64,000 nt of DNA from Neodiprion pinetum (Eukaryota; Arthropoda; Insecta; Hymenoptera; Diprionidae). Below the pieces are notes generated by a model. That model was not told the DNA's origin, made no database searches, and was given only the letters and a program-made list of their open reading frames with translations. This document shows, in pieces, positions 45,724 through 56,846 of the stretch; positions within the stretch are counted from its first letter, which is position 1; every line of letters starts with the position of its first letter. Location: NCBI RefSeq assembly GCF_021155775.2, contig NC_060238.1, forward strand, positions 12,965,042-13,029,041, read 5' to 3'. A program made the position numbers and the translations under genes.

Positions 45724-45741
45724 TGGCGCCCAACGTGGGGC
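45724..45741 (+). promoter_or_regulatory. Primer-binding site for tRNA-Lys
   Basis: TGGCGCCCAACGTGGGGC, three bases after the 5' LTR, is the complement of the 3' end of a tRNA-Lys(CTT)-type molecule including CCA. The same primer type is known for insect gypsy-group elements. It primes minus-strand synthesis. Confidence 0.88.
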
Positions 45742-46948
45742 CGTCGAGAAATTCCGCTGTAAATTTCCGATTTAGATAGTAGCGTTTTCGCTGTGAAAAT
45801 TTCGAATCTGGAATCAGTTAGCGTTGGCGAATCGTTGACAACAGCGGCCGGAGATTAGGAGAGAGAGGTCGCGACACACCTCGGTTAGGTTTGTTGATAT
45901 TTTGAACTAGCAATGTAAGGTTCTGTAGGTTAAGCGGGAGATAAAATAGAGTATACCAGGTGGCGAATAATATTAAATAACTCAGGCTACGACGTCGCGA
46001 ATATACCGGGTGACCGAGAAAACCCTTGCGTATGTTCGCGCGCACATTACCCGTCTGATGGTTTGCCTGCTATTATCGCCTTTCCATTTGCTTTCTGGTT
46101 TAAATTTTATTTGGATTTCTGATTTAGATTTTTCTTTCGTATCTCTGTTTTTTTTATTATCACGGGACGATTGCGGAACTTTCGATTGCAGGTCGCGGCT
46201 GATTTTTTTAGTTTGTTTGGTTTTTCTTTTTCTTGTGCCGCAGGGGCGACGGTGTATGATTTCAGCCCGAGACTATTGTTTTTGATTTTTGTGTTGTGAC
46301 GCTATCGCAATTACTTGAGTTGAGGATTGTGGGTGTGGGTTCTCAGTGTTACATAACAGATACGCTTGCCCGGGATGACCCCTCTTGTTCGCTACAAAAT
46401 GTTTAGAATTTTGTATTATGTTTGGATTTCGAAGACCGTTGTTGATTGGCCGGTTGGTTTTGAAGGCTGTACTTGAAAACAGCTGTGGCGTTGGTTCGAC
46501 TGACACCATCCTGAGCGCTGTCGTGTATAATTTTTTTTTTTTCTTTTTCTCTTGTTGTTTTGATTCCACGGTCAAGGTTTGTTTATTGGACTTCGTTGGT
46601 CGCGGTTATGATACCAATACAAGCGGGTGCGAGGGGTGAGTCCCAGTGGCAAGTGGTACTCAATAATTCCGGATACGATTGCGAGTCCGAGCACTTACCG
46701 TGGCAAAATTGCCATTGGGAAGGGAGGCAGTGGCGGTAGTGGCGAAAACCAGGAGGCTCGGTCATCTGATGTGACCCAGACAAAGGTCTCTTGGATACGG
46801 TTATCGATGCATTTTTTTTTGATGTTTTTATTTGTTGATCAATGAATACTGCGCATTGGCGTGTGATTATCTTAAGCTTGCGGTCACCTCGCGGAGTTCG
46901 GCTCGCGGGATGCAGCGCTGGCGCTCTGACACCCCCCACGTTCCGTCT
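45742..46948 (+). other. Interior of the LTR element, no coding sequence
   Basis: About 1.2 kb of T-rich DNA with short frames only. None resembles gag, pol or env. It presumably holds the packaging signal. A GGAGGCAGTGGCGGTAGTGG stretch near 46722 and T-runs near 46525 stand out. Confidence 0.7.
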
Positions 46949-46960
46949 AGGGGGGGAGAG
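46949..46960 (+). promoter_or_regulatory. Polypurine tract
   Basis: AGGGGGGGAGAG lies one base before the TG of the 3' LTR (46962), the expected place for the plus-strand primer. Confidence 0.85.
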
Positions 46961-46961
46961 T

Positions 46962-49060
46962 TGTAACGTGGCAATTTTGATGCCCGTTACAAGGGGCTCC
47001 TTGAACCCTGAGCGGAACCAAAAATTTAGGAATTTACGAAATTGAGTCGCGAAGTTTTTGGAAAAGAGCGCCAGGACTGGAGTCACGCATCCGAAACTAC
47101 GAGAGGGGACACCTTAGCGACCAGCGTAAGATATTTCAGGTTTTTTTTTTTGTTTTCTTATTTTTCGAGCTACAACGGCATCAGGCAAGAAGTCGACACC
47201 GAATTCGAGAAAATTGCGAAGTGGCGGACTAGCAACAATTGCGAAGGAAGGATGTCGAGGCTGCGGAGGGGGAGCCGACGCAGATCCCCGCATCGCGGGA
47301 ATCCAAGGTGGACGCGATTCCCGCTGGCAGCCGGCGCGCCGCAGTCTCTTCCCCTTCATCCCGCCAACAATTGACCAGCGAACTTGCGACGGACCGACTA
47401 GCGACGAGGGAGCACCACGCTCACCGCCAAGACGTCATGGAGCTGCGCGGAGGACGAGATTGCGAGCTAGCTTTAAGTTCTGCGCAGCGATGCTATCGAA
47501 GGTGCGCGTCGAGTTGCGCGATCGACGAAATCGATGACGGATCGATTATTGCGTATTCTTGGGGGTATGACGTCACGTGTGGGATGGCGTATCGAGATCC
47601 GTGTTGCGGCAGGTGGTAGGTTCTTGAAACCACTCTAGTTCTGGCGGTCGTGATTAGTAATCACGTTTTGGGGGAGTTTCGCGAAGCAATGGAGTCGCCC
47701 ACAAATCGCGAGGGGAATGGAAAGGGGGTTGCAAGGATGTAGAAGGTAAGCGCTGCTTCTGTCACCGCGATTGAATTTCGAGCATAATTGCGGAAAGGCT
47801 TGCCGAGTAACGGATAGCCGTTTTGGATTTGCGTTGTAGAGAAGTACTCGAAGTTCTTTTGCCGATTCTTTTGCTTGACAACCGTAGCCTGAGTACGCGG
47901 GTTAAAGTAAAGTAAATTTTGAGTTTCTGAAAAAGTTGAGTAGAGTCACGGGTTTGAGTTGAATCTTTCTCGTTAGTGAAATCAAGTATAGTCGAATTTC
48001 GCCGTACCGGGTCGAGCCGCGTTATCGTTTTCTTTTTGTGTCACCTCTCGAGTAGGTCGGGAAGCACCGAATTGGAGTGCTCGGATTAGCGGGTAACGTT
48101 TTGGGGAATTTTGAAAAGAATTAAGTTCGGATGCGTTGCGATTGCGTATAGTTTAGGTTACGTTTAGTTGCGCCTGCATTGAGTTCCGTACCCGTTAGTT
48201 AAGATAATGTAGATTGAGTTGCGTTACTCTGAGCTTGTGTTTAGTTGAAGTTGAATGCAGTGGTGTTTGCGCTTAGTTAAGTTTACGTTTAGTTAAAATA
48301 GTGTTTAGTCGAGGTTAGGTGATGTATAGTCGAAATTGCCGTTGCGTTGAGCAGCAGTTTAGACGAGAAGTTTGAGCATCGCATTTTAGTTGCGTTTAAA
48401 ATATAGTAGCGTTTACGGATTCGTTTAGATTTAGGACAGCTCGCGGTAGCGTCGAAGCTCCGAGTCGGGTGAGATTTCGAGTGAGATTGAGGACGCCGTC
48501 TGTTCGGTAGGCCGACGGCGCACCGTCGGATAATTAGTTTTAGTTTCGTTTCGAGCAATAATCGCCATGGAGAACAAATGGCGAATTTGCAAATTAAGAA
48601 TTGCGTATGAGGATTTTGTGATCGTTGAGTGACGTTTTGGTTAGGGAGCCGCGAGCTCATTGGAGTAAGAAATAGAGTAGGTTACGTGTAATTTTCTGTT
48701 CAGTTTTAGACTAGCGATGAGCGATTTTTTGATTATATTTTTTTTTTGTTTTGTATCATCGCTATTGTGAAATATAAGATTTTATTTTACTTTTGTTGAA
48801 TAGCGTGTGTATTTTGAGTGTCTCTCTCTCTGTCCAAAAATTACCCCTCCCCTCTCCGCGGTACTGAACTATCGGGCATATGCCCGAGGAATAGCGTATT
48901 AATGATTTCGAGGCGTGTTAATCACGCCAGGCGCCCAACAAAAACTTTGCGATATTGTTTCAGATCCAGGGTACATCGTGGACGCCAAATTATTGTGCAC
49001 GCGGTGAGTTCTCGGTCATTTTCTCTGAGTGACCGAGGAGCGGGAAAAATCCACGTCACA
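46962..49060 (+). repeat. 3' LTR (2099 bp)
   Basis: TGTAACGTGGCA ... CACGTCACA. It is about 200 bp longer than the 5' LTR because of a GTTTAGTTAAGTT-like region near 48190-48330 with repeated GTTTAGT / TTGAGT motifs. The ends and conserved blocks are as in the 5' LTR. Confidence 0.9.
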
Positions 49061-49133
49061 AATGCAAGGTGCATCTGAAGACTCATCAGTCTTACACGAT
49101 ATGTGCAAGTGAAAACTTCAGAATATCTTCGTC

Positions 49134-49728
49134 ATGCGCGTCAAAGTCATGGCCGTCGAAGCGTATATGGGACTTGCAGAGCAGATGGAGGGGACGTAAA
49201 ATTTGCTGAGAGAGCAACCACCCGGAGAAGAGAATGACGCTGTCATCAAACATTGGACTGATATTGGAATTGCGAATATCCAAGTTCTGCGCGATATTTC
49301 CATGGAACGAGGAACAACCGTTGGTGCGAAAATACGGATCCAACATACGATCGCACTCCTGCAGTCTTGGGTGACGAGGATCGAGCAGTTGCAGCAGCGC
49401 ACAGTGGTGACGGGTGGAAATATCGGTACTCCTGCGGGTGTACAGTGGGACGATGTGGATAGTGCTTTTGCCAACCAAATCAGAAGGGGGGTTGTCATAA
49501 ATCTCCGTCATAAAAATTTGGACGCCTTTCTGAACGATGTGCAGCGCGTCGTCACCGAGAAGTTGGAGCTGGTACTGCGCGAAAAGGGAAATCTAAAGGT
49601 TGACCTTATATTATCGTGCAAATTCGAAAATGTCAAACACGAAGAGATCTCCACCAAAGTTAAGAGCTTCATCTTCTCGGTGACGACGCGCTGCACATCG
49701 TCCAGAAAGACGTCCAAATTTTTATGAC
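49134..49728 (+). pseudogene. N-terminal fragment of a repeated mobile-element protein, read through the foldback loop
   Basis: The frame reads V-M-A-V-E-A-Y-M-G-L-A-E-Q-M-E-G-T, a stop, then L-L-R-E-Q-P-P-G-E. It goes on through Q-W-D-D-V-D-S-A-F and the loop segment G-N-L-K-V-D-L-I-L-S-C-K-F-E, then turns into antisense of the other arm. The L-K-V-(N/D)-x-x-L-x-x-x-F-E segment recalls the N-terminal region of large multicopy proteins found beside viral-type DNA polymerases in arthropod Maverick-like elements. I cannot confirm the family. The last 50 or so codons are not genuine. Confidence 0.45.
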
Positions 49729-50116
49729 GGAGATTTGTGACAACCCCCCTTCTGATTCGGCTGGCGAAAGCACTATCAACATCGTCCCACTGTACACCCG
49801 CAGGAGTACCGATATTTCCACCCGTCACCACTGTGCGCTGCTGCAACTGCTTGATCTTCGTCACCCAAGATTGCAGGAGTGCGATCGTATGTTGGATCCG
49901 TATTTTCGCACCAACGGTTGTTCCTCATTGCATCGAAATATCGCGCAGAACTTGGATATTCGCAATTCCAATATCAGTCCAATGATTGATGACAGCGTCA
50001 TTCTCTCTCCGGGTGGTTGCTCTCTCAGCAAATTGTACGTCCCCTCCATCTGCTCTGCAAGTCCCATATACGCTTCGACGGCCATGACTTTGACGCGGAT
50101 GATGAAGATATTCTGA
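49673..50116 (-). pseudogene. Inverted second copy of the same N-terminal fragment
   Basis: On the minus strand, the right arm repeats the text of 49134-49562 (M-A-V-E-A-Y-M-G-L-A-E-Q-M-E-G-T-Y, V-T-G-G-N-I-G-T-P-A-G-V). It has no stop after E-G-T, where the left arm has one, but a frameshift after P-P-G-E. Each arm is broken at a different site, so the two copies have decayed independently since the inversion. Confidence 0.55.
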
Positions 50117-50164
50117 AGTTTTCACTTGCACGTATTGTGTAAGACTGATGAGTCTTCAGATGCA

Positions 50165-50969
50165 CCTTGCATCATACAGATGAATCTCAAGAATTTGAGG
50201 GCGGTGCGCACTGCGTTCTGCGCATATCGGAGGAAAAAATGACGTCAGAGGTGCGGTGCGCACTACGTTCTGCGCATCTCGAAGGGAAAAATGACGTCAG
50301 AGATGCGTTGCGCACTGCGTTCTGCGCATATCGAAAGGAAAAATGACGTCAGAGACGACTGGGCCCAGCCCTTACCCATCCCCCATCCCCAAATTTTTGG
50401 GTTTTATTGTTCTTCCGGTTCTGCAGAGATGATGCAATTCATGTAAAAATTGACGTCAGAGGCGACGGGGTCCGCAGTCCCCCTCCCGCCATCCCTAAAT
50501 TTTTGGTGTTTATTGCTCGTTCGAACTGACCCGCCTCCGCGGCTGCATCTTGCCTAACAGCATGTTGGAACAGGTTTTTACCCTCCCCCTCTCCGCGAAC
50601 CCGCGGCCACCTACGATGGATGCCCACCTAAGGGTAAAAATCTGTGCAAATGCTGCGAGTAGAGTACCAATATATAGCTTTCCAAGCATGCAATGAAAAT
50701 TGGTCAACGAAAAGCAGGTAGTGGGTGGTGCAGGTATAAAAAAATCGGGGCCCACACCGCTCGCCCAAATACCTCCGTTTATGACGTTCGACGGAAAACA
50801 ACTCTCGACAGGAATTATTTTGTGTGTGTGTGTGTGGCTGTGTGTGGGCCGAGGGTCGGGGGGGGAGCGCCGCCATTGTATGGTCCAGATCCGGCCACCC
50901 TCGGGCCGAGGGGGGCGCTAGGGGGGAGCGCCGCCATCTTTGGATTAGAACTCTCGTATATACACTACT
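50165..50969 (-). repeat. Outer right arm of the 8 kb foldback
   Basis: Inverse of 42997-43829, with three TGACGTCA-bearing subrepeats, a shorter CA/GT run near 50820 and GCCGCCATCTTT at 50930-50941. It differs from the left arm by scattered substitutions and microsatellite length. Confidence 0.85.
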
Positions 50970-51466
50970 TCTCTAGTCTTCAAAAATTACCCACATGTAT
51001 CGAAATTAATTACTTTATCAAGAAATGTGGGATTGGAACTGAAATTCAAGTTTTCTGTTCAATATAAATGATTAAAGTAAAATTGAATTTCTTCAAAACG
51101 AACTTTCACTGCTGGAGAATTAAATTTCTTGCAGATCAGTTCACATGGGGACATGTGATTTGTCAGAATGGCAGTATCGGAGAAGAATAAAGAGGATGCA
51201 TCATCAAGTGAATTTGCAACTTGAACTTCGAATGAGTCCGCCGTATCAAGCGTCAAGCGTTATTCAACATGTTTTGAATACAGAACAAACAAATGGTTTG
51301 TTTATAACAATGCGTGGATGAATTCGACAGTCACGGAAAAGCAAGCGAATTGACCGGACGTGTTGGGATCATCACGCTTTTTACAATGAGCTATCCACTA
51401 AATGCAGATTCTACGTCCTCTCCGCCTTTTCGAGGCTTCACCCCGATATATATATATATATATAAT
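50970..51466 (+). other. Probable remainder of the Gypsy element, otherwise unassigned
   Basis: Sequence right of the foldback. If the foldback is removed the Gypsy integrase could continue here (TCTCTAGTCTTCAAAAATTA), but after about 30 codons stops appear and no G-Q-V-E-R-type integrase motif is visible. It ends in an (AT)n run at 51446-51464. Confidence 0.4.
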
Positions 51467-53165
51467 GGTAGATCCATTACTTTTCGACCGCAGCCTGCGG
51501 GCTTGGGTCAGCGATTCGGCTGCCGATTTTTTTCAAGAAAGTAGGTTATAAAAAAAGACGATTTTCCAGATTTGAGCTTAATATAAGAAAATCTAGTATC
51601 CATAGGAATTTTTGAAATTTTTAATCATTCAATTCTTTAGTTATTTTCACGATTTTTTTTACGCGAGCTCTGTGTGACTTACAGACTCGATTCAAACGGC
51701 ATTTCCCCTCTCTGACCTTGTGTTTTTAAGAAAAAAATTGTTTTTCATTTTAAAGCAAAATCCAGTTTAATTGGGACCCTTTTCATGAACTACTATTGTA
51801 GCAAAATTTCGCATAAATATGAAACGCTGCGCAGTCAAGAATTTTCCAAGTAGGCGGCCAATCGACGGCTCAAATTTTTCGTCTAGGTATTTTTTATCAC
51901 TACCCACACGAATTATTATCAATTACCACGTTCCTTTTTATGTACGGCCTCGCAAATTCAACTGATTTCTAAAAAATGGCTGTTTTCAGATAGCTGTAAC
52001 TTTTTTCTATCAACTCTAAATCGCTTGAAATTTTCAGGGAATATACTTCATTCTATCCCCAAACAACGCTGAAAATTTCCAACTAGGAGTCGCAGTTGTT
52101 AACCAGCTGTGAATTTTTAAACTGTTCAAGTTTCCCACGTAATATTTTATATTTCATGGCATCATTAACGACTTCTTGAATTGCGCCTGGAAAATTTACA
52201 ATTGTCGATTATTAACCTGAATTAAAAAAAAAAAAAAATGAAAAGCTTGCAAAACTAAATACTGAAGTAATGTTATCAAAATAAGGCTCACTTCCCTAGA
52301 ATTTGGATCGCCTTAAAAAAAAAGTTCATTTACTGCGAGAATAGGATATTTATAGTAATATAAAATATTTTCATTCATCATTCGTATTGTAATCATTCAT
52401 TTGAAATTGAATATTTGTTTCTTTGTGTCCCATGAAGTCATACTCATTTCAATACTTGTTATATAGTTGATAATGTCATAAAATATGAAATATTATGTGG
52501 GAAACTTGAACATTTTGAAAATTCACATCTCGTCAACAACTTCGACTCCTAGCTAGAAATTTTCAGGGTTGTTTGGGGATAGAATAACGTATGTTCCCTG
52601 AAAATTTCAAGCGATTTAGAGTTAATAGAAAAAAGTTACAGCCATCTGGAAACAGCGATTTTTCAGAAATCAGTTGAATTTGCGAGGCCGTACATAAAAA
52701 GGAACGTGGCGATAATTGATAATTCGTGTTGGTAGTAATAAAATATACCTAGCCGAAAAATTTGAGCGGTCGATTGGCCGTCTACTTGGAAAATTTTTGA
52801 CTTGGCAGCGTTTCAAGTTCATGCGAAAATTTGCTAAAATAGTAGTTCATGAAAAGGGTCCCAATTAAACTGTATTTTGCTTTAGAGCGAAAAACAATTT
52901 TTTTCCTGAAATAAAAGGTCAGAGAAGGGGAATGCCGTTTCATTCGAGTCTATGAGTCCCACAGAGCTCACGTGAAAAAATCGGGAAAATAACTAAAAAA
53001 TTGAATTATTAAAAATTTCAAAAATTTCTATAGCTACCAGATTTTCTCACATTAAGCTCAAATCTGGAAAATCGTCTTTTTTATAACCTACTTTCTTGAA
53101 AAAAATCAGCAGCCGAATCGCTGACCCAAGCCCGCAGGCTGCGGTCGAAAAGTGATGGATCTACT
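51467..53165. mobile_element. 1.7 kb non-coding foldback element
   Basis: The ends GGTAGATCCATTACTTTTCG (51467) and CGAAAAGTGATGGATCTACT (to 53165) begin arms of about 700 bp (51467-52165 and 52468-53165) around a loop of about 300 bp. Shared blocks include GCAGCCTGCGGGCTTGGGTC, ATGTACGGCCTCGCAAATTC and GGGACCCTTTTCATGAACTA. No open frame of note. Both flanks are (TA)-rich, so a TA duplication is possible but cannot be proven. Confidence 0.88.
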
Positions 53166-53885
53166 CATATATTTATATATACAGTGCTACACCAATCCGC
53201 TTACAATACCGTGAATGCTAATTTCAATCAACGATTATTATCATACTTGATTAATATACTAACAAATTTTTTCTCCTCTCTCTCTCTCTCTGTCTCCTCT
53301 TTCTTTTTTTTTCATTTTTTTCTCTAGAGAGAAGCTCGTGTTGACGTATTACTTATTGCTCCGTTCATTTGATGTTTTTTCTCTATTAAACAAGGAGTTG
53401 TGAACATTGCCGTCTAGCTGGCAGCTTTGCCTTGGGCGTATGCAGTAACAGTGGTGGGCGAGTACAGTATTTTATACTGTAAAGTACTGGTTCGGCAATT
53501 TTTGTTAATAGTTTTGCGCCTTTCCCTGGTTCTCGGGTTCGCCATTAGTCAAGGTGTCACAAGTTTGTGTACAGTCAGCATTAGCTAAGCTGTTCTTAGA
53601 CTGACTATGTAATGGAGATCTCTCGGTGTACGTGGGCGGTCACGGTCTGCTTATCGCCTGTCCGTGTAGTTGCGAGGATGTTTCCCTCGACTGGCGGTGT
53701 GTGAGTGAGTGGGGACTGTGGTGACGGTAAACGGTCAATTGAAGTGGGGAGCGTGTCTCTCTCTCGGCCTGGGGCGTACACGGCACTGTGGGTAGCCTAA
53801 CTTTCGAACTTCTCTTTCTTTCTTTCTTTCTCCTATAGAGGATGCCGGGTCGTCGCCTTTTAGTTCACGGCAAGATTGCGATGAG
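53166..53885 (+). other. Non-coding; right part is probably the 5' UTR of the following retrotransposon
   Basis: From about 53400 the composition becomes G+C-richer and continues into ORF1-like sequence near 53840. CT-rich tracts occur at 53277-53320 and 53808-53835 (TTTCTTTCTTTC). No gene seen before 53840. Confidence 0.45.
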
Positions 53886-55627
53886 GTGGAGAATGAGTCG
53901 GATTCCGAGACTGTTAAAGATGTTGACGCGAAGTCACCGGAGTCAGTGATCAGGATGACGCCTAAAGACCTCGCTGGGATTATGCGAGATGTTACATATT
54001 CACCTGCATCCGTCACTCAGACGCTAAACTCGATGAGTGACGCGAGAGGAGCTATAGCCTCTGTACTATTGACAAGCAAGAAATCAATAGATGGGCGCAA
54101 GCGGGTAAATGGGGCCTTGAACCACTATCATGACTCTCTTCACGCCATAAGCTCTGCGTCGCACGAACTTTACTGCCGCTTGCCTGAATTTCTTATTGTT
54201 GAACTTAAGCTTCCCAATGCTCCGGCGCTTTTGCTGGCGGTGGTGTACCGTCCCCCTCATCTGGGCCATCTCTCTGTGTTCGAGGATCGGTTCACTGAGA
54301 TTATTCCGGACTCCTCTCATGGCCTCGTGTTTGGAGACTGCAATGCGGACTTAAACGCGGCCTCGTTCGATACTGTACACCTCCGCGACTTCTGTATGGC
54401 AAATGGACTGCACATTGTCCCTCATAGGGCTACGCATCACACTGCGAGGTCGAGTACCCGCCTGGATCTTTGCATTGTCAATGACGCATCTAATGTTCGA
54501 TCTTTTGGTCAATATCCTGTGCCATTCCTATCTGCACATGACCTTATTTTCGCGGCTTACGATGTCATCGTGCCGGCGCGTGAGCCTGTCTCATTTACTT
54601 GCCGTGGGCTCAGGAGTGTGAACGCGGAGACTCTTCTCCGAGACCTTTCGGCCCTGGATTGGGAGCCCCTATACCAATTTCAATCCGTCGACGAGAAGGT
54701 GGACTTTCTAAATGCAGCGATCTTAGGAGTTTTTCATATTCATGCGCCAATAAAGCAGGTCAAGGTGAAGCGGCGTCCTGCCCCGTCGCTGACCGCTGAA
54801 TTGCGAGAGTGGATTCGTCACAGAGATCGGCTTCGTCGAGCCTTCTTGAAAACGCGCCTGCCTCATCCGCATGTTCGATTTATCGCATTGCGTAATGAGG
54901 TCAAGGCAATGCTCAGGGCTGCTCGTGCCAGCTATTTCCTTGACTGCTTCCAAGCTGAAACGGACGATGCGGCGAGGATCTGGTCCAGGCTCCGGGATTT
55001 GGGACTACTTACATCAGGAAAGGCCAAGACTGCTCCTGCTTTACCCCTCGACACGCTGAATGCGCAATTTTTGTCCGCTGGCTTTGGTGTGCCTGCACTG
55101 GATTTCCGATTGTCTTCGGTAGATAAGGTGGATTTCTTTCGAGTTCAACCGGCCTTGCGAGAAAGTCTCGAGGCGGCCTTGCGTGATACGGCTTCAGATG
55201 CACTGGGTATTGACGGGATATCGGCAACAATGTTTCGACTGGCATTCCCTGTCATCTGCGAACATATATTGCACCTGCTGAACTTCTCCTTCTGCTCATC
55301 TGTATTTCCTTTGGCCTGGAAACACGCACTTGTTTGTCTTATTCCCAAGGTGGCTACACCGACTTCGACTTCGGATTATCGACCTATTTCGTTGCTCTGT
55401 ACGTTGTCCAAGGTTTTTGAGCGTATTGTGGCACGGCAAGTCAAGGCTTATGTCGATTCACGTAATCTCCGCGATCCATTTCAATCAGCTCACCGGAAGT
55501 ATCACAGTACGCAATCGGCCCTACTACGTATTGTCGACGACGCTCGAAAGGCCATCGATAACCGGAATGTGTCTATTGTGCTCTTCTTAGATTTCTCAAA
55601 AGCGTTTGATTGTGTACGTCACGACCC
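53886..55627 (+). pseudogene. CR1/Jockey-like non-LTR retrotransposon A: ORF1 start fused to ORF2, truncated in RT
   Basis: The first ~75 codons (E-N-E-S-D-S-E-T-V, M-T-P-K-D-L-A-G-I-M) look like ORF1. Near 54118 the text switches, still in frame, to the middle of the ORF2 endonuclease (V-V-Y-R-P-P, F-G-D-C-N-A-D-L, S-A-H-D-L-I-F). The joint removes the rest of ORF1 and the N-terminal endonuclease. The usual linker follows, then RT with Y-R-P-I-S-L-L-C-T-L-S-K-V-F-E and F-L-D-F-S-K-A-F-D-C-V. Homology stops at about 55625, before the catalytic DD box. The result is a long open frame (593 codons) from an internally deleted copy. Confidence 0.82.
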
Positions 55628-56200
55628 ACAGTGCGGCCGAATGCTCAAAACGCGGCCAAAAGTCTAAAAAAAAAGTTTCTAACTAAGGTTTTTTTTTCAT
55701 CAAGTTGGTTAACGGGATCCCCTAAGAAACGAAAACCGTTAACAGTAGCGTCCCTTTACCTAAATCCCCTCCACAATCTCAGTCGGAGTGTGGCCTTCGT
55801 TTGAGCGCCACGCTATTGTAGACATGAGGGGGACGGTCGGCACTTAGGTTGAGATCGTGACAAATCTCGAAAACTGCAGCACATCGAACGAAACAAAATG
55901 AATTCAACGCGTGAAGGTTAGTAAAATATTTGACAAAAAAAAGAGAAAAAAGTAGCAGAATGCCGTGAGATGCTGTTTTAAAACGAATAAGAGGTTTCAC
56001 AAGAAGGTATTATCTACCGAATAAAAAAAAATTCAGCTGCCCGTCACTGCCCGTTGAATTATTATGAATTTTTTTCTGAAACGAAGTAGGACATTCGTTT
56101 CATGAGTTATAATAACAAATGAAAGAGATGAAGCATACAAGTGAAGAAATTAAGAGACATAGAGCAAAAAAAACGAACATCTAAAAGAAAGACAGAAATA
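55628..56200. other. Unassigned non-coding DNA
   Basis: Starts abruptly at the truncated RT (GTGCGGCCGAATGCTCAAAA). No gene supported. It contains several poly-A and poly-T runs. Confidence 0.45.
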
Positions 56201-56202
56201 TA

Positions 56203-56492
56203 GGGGCAGGGGGGGGGGGGCAAAACGGGGTACCCCAAAAATTTCGTAATCATTTTTTTTTTCGAAAAAATTTCGTGAACGGTCGAAAATTACTTTTCTT
56301 AGTGGTACCCCCATTTTGCCCGCAAAAAAAAAAAAAATTCCTACTGGAAATTGAAAATTGACATTGTTTACGTCGTTTGCAACTGAAAAAAAGAGAATTT
56401 AAAATATTTACTTTCACAAAATTTTAGTATTTCCTCAAGTACCACGTTTTGCCCCCCTCCCCCCCCCCCCCCCCCCCCCCCCCCCCTTCCTC
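56203..56492. mobile_element. 290-bp MITE with G-rich ends and TA duplications
   Basis: Left GGGGCAGGGGGGGGGGGGGC then AAAACGGGGTACC. Right GTACCACGTTTTGCCCCCC then a 28-base poly-C run and TTCCTC. TA lies at 56201-56202 and 56493-56494. The G-rich ends recall those of the pogo element at 24848, which could have supplied transposase for such a MITE, but the sequences are not the same. Confidence 0.72.
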
Positions 56493-56571
56493 TACATGTA
56501 TAATATACGTTGGATTATGATTTGTTATAAATTTGATAAATTTGATAAACTGGTAAAATTCGAAAAATTAC

Positions 56572-56647
56572 CGGTGGAGTCAGGAATCGAACCTGGTATC
56601 TAGAGATGCTTGACCGGAGCCTCACTCCACTAGACCACCTAGCCGCC
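56572..56647 (-). ncRNA. tRNA-like sequence (minus copy)
   Basis: Complement of the 56847-56921 unit, with a few substitutions in the 3' acceptor-like part (GACTCCACC). A box and B box (GGTTCGATTCC) intact. Confidence 0.55.
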
Positions 56648-56846
56648 CTGATTCTGATGTCGTTAATTCCTCTCATCACCAGTTAGTTCAAATTTGTTTT
56701 CTTGTGCTTTTGTATGTGTGAATAGAAAGTGTTCTTCCTCTTAAGCAACGACTGTAAGAATGTATGTAAGGAATGTTTACATTTTGGAATGTTACGCTTC
56801 TGATGCGAAGCCCTCTGATGACAGAAATTAACGACATCAGAGTCAG

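Larger units (their letters stand above)
43830..49060 (+). mobile_element. 5.2 kb non-autonomous Gypsy-type LTR retrotransposon (LARD-like), 4-bp duplication AATG
   Basis: AATG at 43826-43829 and 49061-49064 flank it. The 5' LTR is 43830-45720, the 3' LTR is 46962-49060, and the interior is only 1241 bp, with a primer-binding site, a polypurine tract and no gag or pol. Long LTRs with a short non-coding interior are the hallmark of large retrotransposon derivatives. It depends on enzymes from an autonomous relative not present here. The two LTRs are clearly diverged (also in length, 1891 and 2099 bp), so the insertion is not recent. Confidence 0.9.
42997..50969. mobile_element. 8 kb foldback element with ~1.3 kb arms, carrying an LTR retrotransposon
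   Basis: The ends AGTAGTGTAAATACGAGAG (42997) and CTCTCGTATATACACTACT (to 50969) start inverted arms. The left arm is 42997-43829 plus 49065-49562, split by the LTR element. The right arm is 49673-50969. Removing the LTR element leaves a palindrome of about 2.7 kb with a 110-bp loop. Both arms and the loop are partly coding for one protein N-terminus. No clear target duplication: the flanks are GTCGTT and TCTCTA. AG-starting long inverted repeats and the protein fragment suggest descent from a large Maverick/Polinton-like element, but this is uncertain. Confidence 0.85.

Noticed and set aside
48289..48660. Minus-strand 123-codon frame in the 3' LTR
   Set aside because: Not present in the 5' LTR or the solo LTR, and no domain. 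It lies in the length-variable part.
42991..50975. 6-bp target duplication for the 8 kb foldback
   Set aside because: GTCGTT on the left and TCTCTA on the right do not match, so the Maverick-type duplication could not be confirmed.
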